From: an uncultured Mobiluncus sp.
GTDB lineage: Bacteria; Actinomycetota; Actinomycetes; Actinomycetales; Actinomycetaceae
Assembly: GCF_947087965.1 (NCBI RefSeq)
Contig: NZ_CAMUES010000009.1
Span: forward strand, 1 to 64,000
DNA length: 64,000 nt
Direction of reading: 5' to 3'
Shown: positions 7,191-15,673 of the stretch, piece after piece
Position numbering within the stretch: position 1 is the stretch's first letter
Layout of the letters: the number at the start of each line of letters is the position of its first letter
The notes under the pieces: model-generated
Databases searched by the model: none
What the model was told of the DNA's origin: nothing
The model's input: only the letters and a program-made list of their open reading frames with translations
Translations under genes and position numbers: made by a program

Positions 7191-8492
7191 TTAGAGCTTG
7201 TCAAGAGATTCTTTCGGGTCGGGTTCACAAGGTCGGTTGGGTGCACAAGGTCGGTCGGGTTCGCTCGGCTCGGTGGGCTTGCGTACCGCCAGGGTGGCGA
7301 TAGCGGTGGTGATGGGGACGCTGGCAATGAGGGCGGAGCCGGAAGCCAATATTTGCAAGGCTTGGGCGGCGAGGGCCTCCGTCGTGAAGAGGTCGCTGAG
7401 TGAGCGTTCAAAGAACAAAACGATGAGCATCACCGTAGAAAGCGCGGCGCCGGTGTAGGCAAAAACAATGGTGTAAATCGTCGAAGCGATGTGGTCTCGG
7501 CCGATACGCATGGCACTTTGATAGATTTCGCGGCGGGTGTAGGTCGGGGCGGCCAATCTCAGTTCCCACACCGCCGAGGCTTGGGTGATGGTCACGTCGT
7601 TCAGTACCCCCAGCCCAGCCAGGATAGTGGCAGCGACGAACAGCTGGCTCATGTTGAGTTGCGGAATGGCGGCGGCCAGGTCAAAGGACGTTTCGTCGAT
7701 GTAACCCGAGATGTGCGCGCTTTTCACCGCGATGGCGCCCAGCAAGGCCGAAAGCCCCAACCCACATACGGTGCCCAGCAGGGCGGATGCGGTCCGCATA
7801 GATATGCCGTGGGCGACGTGAATGACGATGAGCATGATGGCACATGATCCGACCACTCCGACCCAAATGCCGGGCCGTCCGCTGGCCAGGGAAGGCAGCA
7901 TAAAGTACACAATCACCACGGTCGCGAAAGCCAGTCCCACCAGCGAAAGCGCTCCTTTTGTGCGAGCGACCGCTAGAACTACCACGGCGAACAGGACGGC
8001 AAAGAGGATAATCGGCAGGTCGTGGGGGACGCCGGTGAAAGTGTAGCTGGCAGTGCCGGGTTTTTCCCCGGGTGAGCGCATGACTTGGATCGTGTCGCCG
8101 GGAGCCAGTTCCGAATGCGCGCCGGGTCCGACCGCTTCCAGGGTGGTGACTTGGCCGGAATCCGGTCCGCTGGTCAGGCGCACCGTCAGGCGGACGCAGT
8201 CGTCCAGGTGGCTTTGGACGTCAGAAGGGGCGATGTCGGTGTCTCGACACTTCGGTTCGAGTTTCACGATGTTGGCACGTTCGTAGGAAACTCCCGGAGC
8301 GGTCGCGAAACTGAAGTTCATCTGGCGGACTTCCTGCAGATGATGCCAATCGGGCCAGAGCCAAACCACTCCTGCCAAGGTCAAGACCGTAATCAAGCCC
8401 AGGGCAACCATCATCGCTAGGCGCGAGGCGGGAGAAGTCGTCGAAGCCTCTTGAGTCCGAGAAATCCGAGAGATTGAGTGAGAATGAGACAC
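7191..8492 (-). CDS. YibE/F-like multi-span membrane protein
   Basis: About 433 aa. An N-terminal membrane segment (about 27-46) is followed by an extracytoplasmic domain (about 50-155) and then about seven membrane segments ending near residue 400. This is the layout of YibE/F family proteins, whose function is unknown. The C-terminal tail is a proline-rich, repeated DRPCAPNRPCEPDPKES-like stretch encoded by a short DNA repeat at 7205-7270. The GTG at 8492 is chosen because TATACT (8501-8506) sits 8 nt before it and no ribosome binding site exists; a TTG at 8501 would overlap that element. Monocistronic. Confidence 0.85.
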   Translation of the reverse strand: MSHSHSISRISRTQEASTTSPASRLAMMVALGLITVLTLAGVVWLWPDWHHLQEVRQMNFSFATAPGVSYERANIVKLEPKCRDTDIAPSDVQSHLDDCVRLTVRLTSGPDSGQVTTLEAVGPGAHSELAPGDTIQVMRSPGEKPGTASYTFTGVPHDLPIILFAVLFAVVVLAVARTKGALSLVGLAFATVVIVYFMLPSLASGRPGIWVGVVGSCAIMLIVIHVAHGISMRTASALLGTVCGLGLSALLGAIAVKSAHISGYIDETSFDLAAAIPQLNMSQLFVAATILAGLGVLNDVTITQASAVWELRLAAPTYTRREIYQSAMRIGRDHIASTIYTIVFAYTGAALSTVMLIVLFFERSLSDLFTTEALAAQALQILASGSALIASVPITTAIATLAVRKPTEPSEPDRPCAPNRPCEPDPKESLDKL

Positions 8493-8500
8493 AAAGAGCA

Positions 8501-8506
8501 AGTATA
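8501..8506 (-). promoter_or_regulatory. -10 element for the yibE-like gene
   Basis: TATACT on the minus strand, 8 nt before a GTG, with no recognisable -35 element. It fits the leaderless pattern repeated through the window. Confidence 0.45.
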
Positions 8507-8609
8507 TCCATGCCGGTTACAGTCGCGCTGAGTGAAATGACCTGCCTTTTACGATGATTCGGGGCGTGAATCGAACCGAGGTGCGGTTGCGGTCTATCGG
8601 TGATATAGC

Positions 8610-9728
8610 CTATTCGAGAGTGGTGAAGGCAATGGACCCGTAGGGGGAGCGCGACCCCCCGCTCTGCTGACCGGTCTCCCACATCACGGCAATCCGGTCG
8701 CCAAGCGCGGCGCACACGGAGTAGGCGGCGGGACCCGGGTCGATGACGTGGGGCTCACCCCAGCTAATCTCAGCGGGGTCGAGAGGGCTCGTGGGTGGCT
8801 CCGGGAGGGTTCCCAGTCGGACAACCAAGTTCTTGCGAGAAAACCAGTCTTGCAATTGGTCGTGGCTCTTTCCGCGAGACGGGTCCAGATCCTGGTGGGG
8901 ACGTGCCTCCGGAGGCTCCTCGGGCGGGTCGAGGCTGGTGAGGACCAGTGTTCCTTGATACATCGCTAATCCTGCGTTGCAACCGGGGTCCTTTACCTGC
9001 AAGGTCCGCATCGTCAAAGTTTGCCCGCCATCGGTTGAGAGCGCCCACAGGCGTTGCGGATAAGCGCGGGAGCTCATCAAAATATCTCCGTGGGGAAGTT
9101 CCAACAGCTTGCTTTCGTCCCCACCAAGCAAGGTCCCGCCACGTTGCCAGGTGGCTCCGCCGTCATCAGAAAACACGATGAGGGCTTTGATGTCTGAGGA
9201 GTTAACCCGACGTTCCACCATCGGCAGAAGAATCCGTCCCCGGTGCGAGCCAGTTGTGAGCTGAATGCCATTTCCGGATGCAAAGAAAAGGTTCCCAGTC
9301 TCCTCAGTCCACAGCTGCGCGGTGATGTCTCGGTGGGACCAGGTTTCTGTGTCCTCGCTCAAACAGACGTAAAGTTTCCAGTTGTTTCCTGCCGCGGCAT
9401 CATCCCAGAAATTCATTCCCTGACTTGCCACGTAACCGCAAAGAATCCCTCCATCCTGCAAGGCCACCGGGCAAGCATCGCCAAAACCCCACCCGTCACG
9501 GGCTGAAACCAACGGAACATAGGGTGTCCAGGAAATCCCCAAGTCATCACTAGAGCAGGTCAGCAAGGAGATGGGGCCGGGAAGGTCATGGAAGTCGGGC
9601 CGTGAATCAAAGAATGCCAGCAAGCGATGTGGATGCACCGAATCCTCGGAGGTGAGCACGAGGGCCGGAATACGGAAGAATGCTTCGCCGTACTGGGGAA
9701 ATAGACTGCGGGCGGATACTTTAACCAT
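8610..9728 (-). CDS. exo-alpha-sialidase (BNR/Asp-box)
   Basis: 372 aa. It removes terminal sialic acid from glycans. Seen: the FRIP motif (FFRIPALV, about 17-24) with the first catalytic-site arginine, and Asp-boxes SSDDLGISW, SDDGGATW and STDGGQTL. These are hallmarks of family GH33 six-bladed sialidases. There is no signal peptide, no lectin domain and no anchor, unlike most secreted actinobacterial sialidases, so as written it is cytoplasmic or exported by an unknown route. The ATG at 9728 is 7 nt after a TATCCT -10 element (9736-9741) and lacks a ribosome binding site. Sialidase activity fits a mucosal, vaginal lifestyle (inference). Confidence 0.85.
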   Translation of the reverse strand: MVKVSARSLFPQYGEAFFRIPALVLTSEDSVHPHRLLAFFDSRPDFHDLPGPISLLTCSSDDLGISWTPYVPLVSARDGWGFGDACPVALQDGGILCGYVASQGMNFWDDAAAGNNWKLYVCLSEDTETWSHRDITAQLWTEETGNLFFASGNGIQLTTGSHRGRILLPMVERRVNSSDIKALIVFSDDGGATWQRGGTLLGGDESKLLELPHGDILMSSRAYPQRLWALSTDGGQTLTMRTLQVKDPGCNAGLAMYQGTLVLTSLDPPEEPPEARPHQDLDPSRGKSHDQLQDWFSRKNLVVRLGTLPEPPTSPLDPAEISWGEPHVIDPGPAAYSVCAALGDRIAVMWETGQQSGGSRSPYGSIAFTTLE

Positions 9729-9916
9729 CACGATTAGGATACTGCGAAGTTTCAGCGGGAAACCGGTTTTGCTCCCCAGAGATTTTTCGCCTCGCGAAAA
9801 CCGTGGCCTAGTGTCGTCCAGATTCTAAGGCTGCGGAAAATCGTCTGCCAGACTATAACGGAGGGCGTTTTGGTGATGCTAACATAAACATGCCGTCATG
9901 CAGAAAGTAGGAAGTT

Positions 9917-11143
9917 ATGTCTGACCCGATGCCGCCCGCACCGATTCCGTCTGAATCCAACCCCACGCCGACCTCACCTCCTGAGGGGGATGCGGTCACA
10001 AAGAGCCGTAATGTGCCGTTGATTGGCATCATAGTTGCGTTGGCACTGTTATTGGTTGCCGGGATTATTTTGTTGGTGGTGTTGCTCGGGAAGGGGTCCG
10101 CCGGCGGTGAGGGAGCTGCCGGGACGTCCTCGGCTGCAGGAAAAACCGCGACAGTCCAGAAGGGTTCACAGGCTCAGAAACTGCAAACAGCCTTTGAACA
10201 GTACACCGAAATACTGGATGCCCCTGCCAAGTATCTGACTGCTTTAGATCTGGATAATTCAAGCGGAGCGTATAAATACGCCCTGACTGAGATGAATGGG
10301 GACGGTATTCCAGAACTGCTATTCGGTGCAGACGATGGTAATGGCCTGCTCAATGTGCAAGTTTTCTCTGCGGACGGGTCGGGAAATCCGTTTATAGCGC
10401 CGTCTAAGGTCCTCCTGGATGGGGTTGCCGCGGGTGGAGGAACGCGGGCCTCCATTATGGGGAGTAAAACGGGGAATGGGATTATTCAAGTCCTTGGCAG
10501 CGCCTCGAATCCCCAGTGGCACTGCAATCGTATGGTGTTGCAAGGCTCCGAACTGGTAGAGAGCGAAAATTGTGACTTCACGATTGGTGAGTCCACTCCA
10601 GTTTTGGGTGGGGATGGAGCCGAACTGCAGTGGTTGGATGTTTCGGATCGTTCCGCCTTGCAGAAGCTGGCGGGGCCGGCCGGAACTGCGGGGGCTAAGC
10701 AGCCCGCAGGGGGTAAATCTGCGAATCAGAAAGCCAAGGCTATTGCAGCGGCCAAAGCCCAAGGCAAGCAGGTGTTTGAAGGCACCATCCGGATTATGAA
10801 TCACGCGGAGCTAGTTGGTTTTCAAGGTGTCCCAGAGCCAAATCCCGACTATAGCGGGACATTTAAGTACGAAAAATACGCGATTCTGGTCTTTGATGGG
10901 ACACAAACAGTGACAGGCATGAGCGGGGATGGAAGCGGCATGCAAACTGGTTCGGCGAAGCTGCTCTGTGTGGGTGCTTATTATCCGGGCGTAGACAGTG
11001 TTGATACCACCCCCGAGTGGGTTCCTTACAACGGTAAAAGAGTCGTTGTCGCGGGAACTGCAGAAGACGTGGGGTGGCCTTCGGATACAAGCCTGCCGTT
11101 GGGGGAGCCCAGAGGTGGTGGAGAGATTATTTTTGCGGAGTGA
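9917..11143 (+). CDS. membrane-anchored protein of unknown function
   Basis: 408 aa. A proline-rich cytoplasmic N-terminus (1-31) is followed by one strong membrane helix (about 33-58), a Gly/Ser/Ala linker and a large outside domain. Residues 110-145 include ALTEMNGDGIPELLFGADD, an FG-GAP or EF-hand-like calcium loop (DxDGxxD-type, here NGDGIPE). A second, lysine- and alanine-rich linker (about 255-285) separates a C-terminal domain (VFEGTIRIMNHAELVGFQG...). GTAGGAAG precedes the ATG. It stands alone. I do not recognise a named family for the whole protein. Confidence 0.75.
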   Translation: MSDPMPPAPIPSESNPTPTSPPEGDAVTKSRNVPLIGIIVALALLLVAGIILLVVLLGKGSAGGEGAAGTSSAAGKTATVQKGSQAQKLQTAFEQYTEILDAPAKYLTALDLDNSSGAYKYALTEMNGDGIPELLFGADDGNGLLNVQVFSADGSGNPFIAPSKVLLDGVAAGGGTRASIMGSKTGNGIIQVLGSASNPQWHCNRMVLQGSELVESENCDFTIGESTPVLGGDGAELQWLDVSDRSALQKLAGPAGTAGAKQPAGGKSANQKAKAIAAAKAQGKQVFEGTIRIMNHAELVGFQGVPEPNPDYSGTFKYEKYAILVFDGTQTVTGMSGDGSGMQTGSAKLLCVGAYYPGVDSVDTTPEWVPYNGKRVVVAGTAEDVGWPSDTSLPLGEPRGGGEIIFAE

Positions 11144-11223
11144 TTCGGGCTGGTCGTTTCGCAACTTGCCGTGGCAAATGTTATTCTCAATAGTCTTGTG
11201 TTGGCGTTTCGCGCCAACCTTCA

Positions 11224-11300
11224 GGACCTATAGCTCAGTTGGCTAGAGCGCCACGTTTACACCGTGGATGTCGGGGGTTCGAGTCCCTCTGGGTCCACCA
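11224..11300 (+). tRNA. tRNA-Val (anticodon TAC)
   Basis: 77 nt including an encoded CCA. The acceptor stem GGACCTA pairs with TGGGTCC; the D-arm TAGCTCAGTTGGCTAGAGC, the anticodon stem CCACG/CGTGG with loop TTTACAC (anticodon TAC, reading GTA), and the T-arm GGGGGTTCGAGTCCCTC are all intact. The 3' end is partly duplicated 190 bp downstream. Confidence 0.95.
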
Positions 11301-11580
11301 GTGTTTTGTGAGGATGGGGTTTATCCCCATCCTCACAAAACAATTTACGGGCCAGAGGAACTCGAACCCGTGAGGGGCAGCGCCGCCCGAAAACGCGGGA
11401 GCGTTTTCAGGCGCTGGCGTGAGAAATCGAAGATTTCGAGCGGGCGGTTATTTTGCGCAGCAAAATCACTGAGTCTCTCTGGGTCCACTTTTTTGTCGGG
11501 CGGGTTTATTCCGTCCGAAAATATTTAAAGGGGTTGGGGACTCGAACCCGTGAGGGGCAGCGCCGCCTGAAAACGCGCAT
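11301..11580. repeat. two-unit repeat with tRNA 3'-end copies
   Basis: Two units about 180-190 bp apart share the same parts in the same order: tRNA-Val 3' end (GAGTCCCTCTGGGTCCAC at 11281-11298; GAGTCTCTCTGGGTCCAC at 11471-11488), a hairpin with a TTTAT loop (11303-11341; 11496-11518), and a 38-nt segment identical but for one base (11360-11397; 11540-11577). The complement of the 38-nt segment and its left flank contains GGGTTCGAGTTCC, itself like a tRNA T-arm. Small inverted repeats (GAAATCGAAGATTTC, TTTTGCGCAGCAAAA) lie between. No coding frame is supported. Confidence 0.6.
11303..11341 (+). terminator. perfect 17-bp hairpin after tRNA-Val
   Basis: Positions 11303-11319 and 11325-11341 are perfectly complementary around the loop TTTAT. 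It probably ends the tRNA transcript, though the trailing T-run is short (AATTTA). It belongs to the repeat unit described for 11301-11580. Confidence 0.6.
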
Positions 11581-11881
11581 TAGGTCGTTGAATAGAAATC
11601 ATACAAAATATGGCTAATTATTTTACTTAATAGGCATCGTCAACCGTGAATAGCTCTGGGTTAGAGCGCACGGTTGGTAAGTCTAGGTAATCTTGATAGG
11701 CTTCGTTGCCTGATGGTAGATAGCCCAGATACTCTGGGCATCAGAGTTATCAGGAGAAAGCGGACTATCGTTGATCGTTAACCGTGTCCTCTCCAAACAT
11801 TTGTGCTTGTAATTCCCCGCCAGATTGCGGGGAAAACCCTGCCCAGATCGTCTGATTCGCGCTCGCACCCGCCCGACGCGA
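11581..11881. other. AT-rich gap with possible decayed tRNA
   Basis: About 300 nt, more AT-rich than the surroundings, without a supported gene. TAGCTCTGGGTTAGAGCGC at about 11650 resembles a tRNA D-arm, but no anticodon or T-arm partner follows, so at most it is a degraded tRNA piece. Confidence 0.3.
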
Positions 11882-11894
11882 TAGAGTAAACCCC

Positions 11895-12581
11895 GTGCGA
11901 GTGGAAAATTTGCTGCCCAGAGGGCTGGTGTCTTACCAGGAAGCGGACCGGATTCAGCGCGACACCTGGGCACAGGTGCGCGACGGGGAACTTGACCACA
12001 CCCTCATCTTGGGACAGTTCGAACCGACCTATACCGCCGGACGCAACACCCACGACAACGACCTCATCAACAAAGACTTGCCGGTCATTCGCACCGACCG
12101 GGCCGGGTCGCTCACCTGGCACGGGCCGGGTCAGCTGGTGGTCTATCCGGTGGTGAGGCTGCGCGAGCCGGTGGACCTGATTGCCTACATTCGCGCGGTG
12201 GAAGGCGCAGTCATCGACGCGGTTCGCGACACTTGGGGCTTGGACGTTGAGATCGTGAAGGGCCGTGCGGGAGTGTGGCTGCGCTACCGTGACGCCTCGG
12301 GGCGCACCGCCGCCGAGCGGGGGACGGGACGCGACCGCAAACTGTGCGCCATCGGCTTGAAAGTCGTACAAAACGCAACCCTGCACGGGCTGGCGCTCAA
12401 CATTCACCCGGATTTCAACCGCGCTTTCACGGGCATCATTCCCTGCGGGCTCAACGATGCCGGGGTCACCTCCCTGTTCGAGGAGGGTATCGAAACGGAC
12501 TTCGACACCGCCGCAAAAGTCCTAGTGGACCAGCTCACCGCGAAACTCACCCCCCTGCTGGCTCCGTTTTCAGAAATTTAG
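11895..12581 (+). CDS. lipB: octanoyltransferase LipB
   Basis: 228 aa. It moves octanoate from acyl carrier protein to the lipoyl domains of dehydrogenase complexes, the first step of lipoate synthesis in the cytoplasm. The family signature RAGSLTWHGPGQ lies at 69-80, with the catalytic Lys156 (AIGLK) and Cys184 (IIPCGL) in place. The GTG at 11895 is 7 nt after TAGAGT (11882-11887) and no ribosome binding site is visible, so it is probably leaderless. lipA, the next enzyme of the pathway, lies 2 kb on, with an FAD enzyme in between. Confidence 0.96.
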   Translation: MRVENLLPRGLVSYQEADRIQRDTWAQVRDGELDHTLILGQFEPTYTAGRNTHDNDLINKDLPVIRTDRAGSLTWHGPGQLVVYPVVRLREPVDLIAYIRAVEGAVIDAVRDTWGLDVEIVKGRAGVWLRYRDASGRTAAERGTGRDRKLCAIGLKVVQNATLHGLALNIHPDFNRAFTGIIPCGLNDAGVTSLFEEGIETDFDTAAKVLVDQLTAKLTPLLAPFSEI

Positions 12582-12630
12582 GGACTGAAGACCCTGACGC
12601 GAGCCGTCGAAGTGGTCTAGCATTTAGTTT

Positions 12631-14439
12631 ATGAACACAAAGAAGTCTTCAGCTCGTAAACCCTTTGGCCGTCCCAGCAAAGATACCTATGACGTCATCG
12701 TCGTTGGTTCCGGAGCTGCCGGCCTGTCCGCTTCTCTGACCGCCGCGAGGCGTGGTCTGAAAGTTTTGATGGTCGAAAAAAGCGACCAGTGGGGAGGTTC
12801 GACCTCCAAATCCGCCGGCATGGTGTGGGTACCCGGAAACAACGTTTTCGCTCGACTCGGAGGCTCGGATTCCACTGACCTGGGCCGCCAATACATGAAG
12901 GCAACGGTGGGGGACTGCACCAGCGATGAAATGATTGACACCTTCCTGGAGGAAGGCAAGAAGTGCATGGACTTCCTCACCGCTTCGTGCCCCTACCTGG
13001 AGTTTAGGCGGATGGAAGGCTACCCCGACTATTGGCTGGACGCCCCGGGCGCGGCCAAAAACGGGCGCGGCGTCGAAGCGGGTGCTTTCGATACCCGCCT
13101 GTTGGGGCCGTGGGAGAAAACTCACGTCAAGGCGTACTTCCGCCCCATGTCTCCGGTGGACATGAACTCTTATGATTCGGCCGATTTGCTGCTGGCCATG
13201 ACCGACCTGCGTCCCTGGGTGCGGGGTATGAAACTGTTGTGGCGCAACCTGAAACATTACGCCAAAGGCGAGCGCCCGCTCACTATGGGCGCGGGCTTGA
13301 CCGCTGCCATTATGTACTCCGTCCTGCGTGAGGGAGTGGAAGTGAAACTGCAAAACGCCCTGGTCGACTTCCTCACCGAGGGCGGCGATGCAGGCAAGAA
13401 AGGCAAAGGGGAGGAGCGCGTGACCGGCGTCGTACTGGAACACAACGGCACCCGGTACCAAATCAACGCGACCCACGGCGTCATCCTGGCTTGTGGCGGC
13501 TTTGAACGCAACGAAGCGATGCGGCAAAAGTATCAACGCCACCCCATCACCGGCACCTGGACCGTAGGCGTGGAAGGCAACACGGGCGACGGCATCGAAC
13601 TGGGTATGAAACACGGCGCGGCCATCGACAACATGGCTGATGCCATCTGGTCGCCGGTCATTAAGCTGCCGCGCACCGAAGGGTTCCAGCCCATCGTGAT
13701 TGAGGACGAGGAACGCTTCATCATTCCCGACCGCTCCCTGCCGCACACCCTGATGGTCAACGGCAAGGGCAAGCGGTTCATGAACGAAGCCCTGCCCTAT
13801 TGCGCGGCCGGCCAAGGCCTGTACGGCGGTGTCTTTGGGAAAGGCGAGGGCGACGCCGAAAACATGCCGGCATGGCTGATTTTCGATCAGCAGTTCCGTG
13901 ACAAATACTTCTTTGCCTACGGTCATATGCCCCGCGTAGAACTGCCCGACATCTATTACGAATCCGGCGCCCTGGTGCGCCGCGACACCCTGGATGAGCT
14001 GGCCGAAGCCATCGACGTGCCGCCAGACGCCTTAGCAGAGACGATTGAGCGGTTCAACGGTTTCGCAGACCGCGGCATCGACGAGGACTTCCATCGTGGC
14101 GAAAACGAACACGACAAGTTCTATGCCAACCGCTACCATCACCCGAACCCCTCGCTGGGACGCTTGGAAAAGGGTCCGTTCTATGCCACCCAGGTGTACC
14201 CCGGCGACATCGGCACCGCCGGCGGTTTGGTCATCGACACCAAAGCCCGCGTCACGCGTGAGGACGGCAGTGTTATCCCCGGCCTGATGGCGGCTGGCAA
14301 CACGACCAAGTCGGTCATCGGACACACCTACACGGCCGGAGGCACCTCCATCGGGGCCGCGCTGGTCTTTGGTTACATCGCCGCCAACACCGCTGCTGAC
14401 GAGGCTTTCGCCGACAATCCGGTGTTCGTAGCGCACTAG
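12631..14439 (+). CDS. FAD-dependent dehydrogenase, 3-ketosteroid dehydrogenase-like
   Basis: 602 aa. The N-terminal dinucleotide fold VVGSGAAGLSASLTAARRG (about 24-42) ends in the FAD ribose Glu (VEK, 48-50), followed by GGSTSKSAGM. The C-terminal FAD contact GHTYTAGGTSIGAALVFG closes the FAD_binding_2 family shared by fumarate reductases, urocanate reductases and 3-ketosteroid delta1-dehydrogenases. GGTS with WVPGNN near the N-terminus favours the KstD-like branch; the substrate is unknown. There is no signal peptide or haem motif. The ATG lies 7 nt after TAGCAT (12618-12623), the leaderless pattern. A terminator follows the gene. Confidence 0.85.
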   Translation: MNTKKSSARKPFGRPSKDTYDVIVVGSGAAGLSASLTAARRGLKVLMVEKSDQWGGSTSKSAGMVWVPGNNVFARLGGSDSTDLGRQYMKATVGDCTSDEMIDTFLEEGKKCMDFLTASCPYLEFRRMEGYPDYWLDAPGAAKNGRGVEAGAFDTRLLGPWEKTHVKAYFRPMSPVDMNSYDSADLLLAMTDLRPWVRGMKLLWRNLKHYAKGERPLTMGAGLTAAIMYSVLREGVEVKLQNALVDFLTEGGDAGKKGKGEERVTGVVLEHNGTRYQINATHGVILACGGFERNEAMRQKYQRHPITGTWTVGVEGNTGDGIELGMKHGAAIDNMADAIWSPVIKLPRTEGFQPIVIEDEERFIIPDRSLPHTLMVNGKGKRFMNEALPYCAAGQGLYGGVFGKGEGDAENMPAWLIFDQQFRDKYFFAYGHMPRVELPDIYYESGALVRRDTLDELAEAIDVPPDALAETIERFNGFADRGIDEDFHRGENEHDKFYANRYHHPNPSLGRLEKGPFYATQVYPGDIGTAGGLVIDTKARVTREDGSVIPGLMAAGNTTKSVIGHTYTAGGTSIGAALVFGYIAANTAADEAFADNPVFVAH

Positions 14440-14461
14440 CCCTACCGGGCCAACAGACTTT

Positions 14462-14501
14462 CCGGGAACTTCACCGCGTGGTGAGGTTCCCGGATTGTTT
14501 T
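14462..14501 (+). terminator. rho-independent terminator
   Basis: CCGGGAACTTCACC pairs with GGTGAGGTTCCCGG (one mismatch) around GCGT, followed by ATTGTTTT. It ends the FAD dehydrogenase gene before lipA. Confidence 0.8.
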
Positions 14502-14614
14502 GTAGCGTGTGCACTGTCATGTGTGTACTGTCGGGGGAACGGTGGTGAGGCTGGCGGAAAAACGTGGGTAAAATGAACAGAGAATGTCCCCAAACCGACT
14601 GAGGGAGAGCCACT

Positions 14615-15649
14615 ATGTCCACGCTGGAGTCCGCGCAGCACCGAAAACCGTTGCGCCTGGAAGTGGCCAATGCGCGCCAACCTCGTGAGAACCATCCGCG
14701 CTGGCTGCGGGTGGTGGCAAAAGCCGGGCCGGAATACCAGGAAATGCGTTCCCTTATGCAGGGGGCGGGGCTGCACACGGTTTGCGCCGAAGCGGGATGC
14801 CCCAACATTTTTGAATGCTGGGAAGACCGGGAGGCGACTTTCCTCATTGGCGGGGCCGTGTGTACGCGCCGGTGCGGGTTTTGCGACGTGGCTTCGGGCA
14901 AGCCGGAGGGCTACGACCGTGACGAGCCGCGCCGCCTCGCGGAAACGGTCAAGCATCTGGGGCTGAAATATGTGACGGTCACCGGAGTGTCTCGCGATGA
15001 CCTGGAAAACGGGGCGTCGTGGCTCTATGCCGAGTCGGTCCGCCAGATTCGCGCGCTCTGTCCCGAAACCGGAGTGGAACTGCTGGTCGACGATTTTCAA
15101 GGCAAAACTGCGGCCCTGGAGGAAGTTTTTGCGAGCGAGCCCCAAGTCTTTGGCCACAACTTGGAAACTGTGGCGCGCCTGATGCACACGGTGCGTCCCG
15201 CGTTCACCTACGCGCGCTCCTTGGACGTCATCACCCAAGCCAAACAGTTTGGGCTCATCACGAAGTCGAACCTGATGCTGGGGCTGGGCGAAGAACCCGA
15301 GGAAATAGAAGCGACCATGCGCGATATGCTGAACGCGGGGGTAGATATCTTAACCCTGACCCAATACTTGCGCCCCTCCGAGCGGTACCTGCCGGTGGTG
15401 CGCTGGGTCAAGCCCGAAGAATTTGTGCAGCTCAAGGAGCTGGCGTTGGACATGGGGTTTGCTGCGTGCATGTCGGGGCCGCTGGTGCGCTCCTCGTATC
15501 GTGCCGGCAAACTGTGGGCCCAGGCGATGCGGCACTACGAGCGTTTCATTCCGCCCCAGTTCGCGCATCTGGAACAGGACCGACCGCCGGCTCGTCAAGA
15601 AGCCGAAGCGGTCGTGGAACGGGAAAAACAGCGGCAATCGCGCGCCTGA
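14615..15649 (+). CDS. lipA: lipoyl synthase LipA
   Basis: 344 aa. Radical-SAM enzyme inserting two sulfurs into octanoyl groups to make lipoate. The auxiliary cluster cysteines C57, C62 and C68 (CAEAGCPNIFEC) and the radical-SAM motif C83-x3-C87-x2-C90 (CTRRCGFC) are present, as is the C-terminal RSSYRAG serine ligand motif. GAGGGAGAG precedes the ATG. It acts after LipB (11895-12581). The C-terminal tail is charged, with no family significance seen. Confidence 0.97.
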   Translation: MSTLESAQHRKPLRLEVANARQPRENHPRWLRVVAKAGPEYQEMRSLMQGAGLHTVCAEAGCPNIFECWEDREATFLIGGAVCTRRCGFCDVASGKPEGYDRDEPRRLAETVKHLGLKYVTVTGVSRDDLENGASWLYAESVRQIRALCPETGVELLVDDFQGKTAALEEVFASEPQVFGHNLETVARLMHTVRPAFTYARSLDVITQAKQFGLITKSNLMLGLGEEPEEIEATMRDMLNAGVDILTLTQYLRPSERYLPVVRWVKPEEFVQLKELALDMGFAACMSGPLVRSSYRAGKLWAQAMRHYERFIPPQFAHLEQDRPPARQEAEAVVEREKQRQSRA

Positions 15650-15673
15650 GTGCGCGGGCGGGTGTTTCGGGGG

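Noticed and set aside
8560..8600. tRNA-like GAATCGAACC on the plus strand, the complement of a T-loop
   Set aside because: No matching T-stem, anticodon arm or acceptor stem can be drawn around it on either strand.
11301..11580. Possible CRISPR array from the repeated 38-nt segment
   Set aside because: Only two copies exist, the spacing is about 140 bp, and no cas genes are present; the Cas2-like fold of the VapD-like proteins elsewhere does not imply CRISPR.
12649..13926. Long antisense open frame (over 400 codons) opposite the FAD dehydrogenase gene
   Set aside because: It is a by-product of high GC content at codon third positions in the real gene; it has no ribosome binding site, promoter or recognisable motif.
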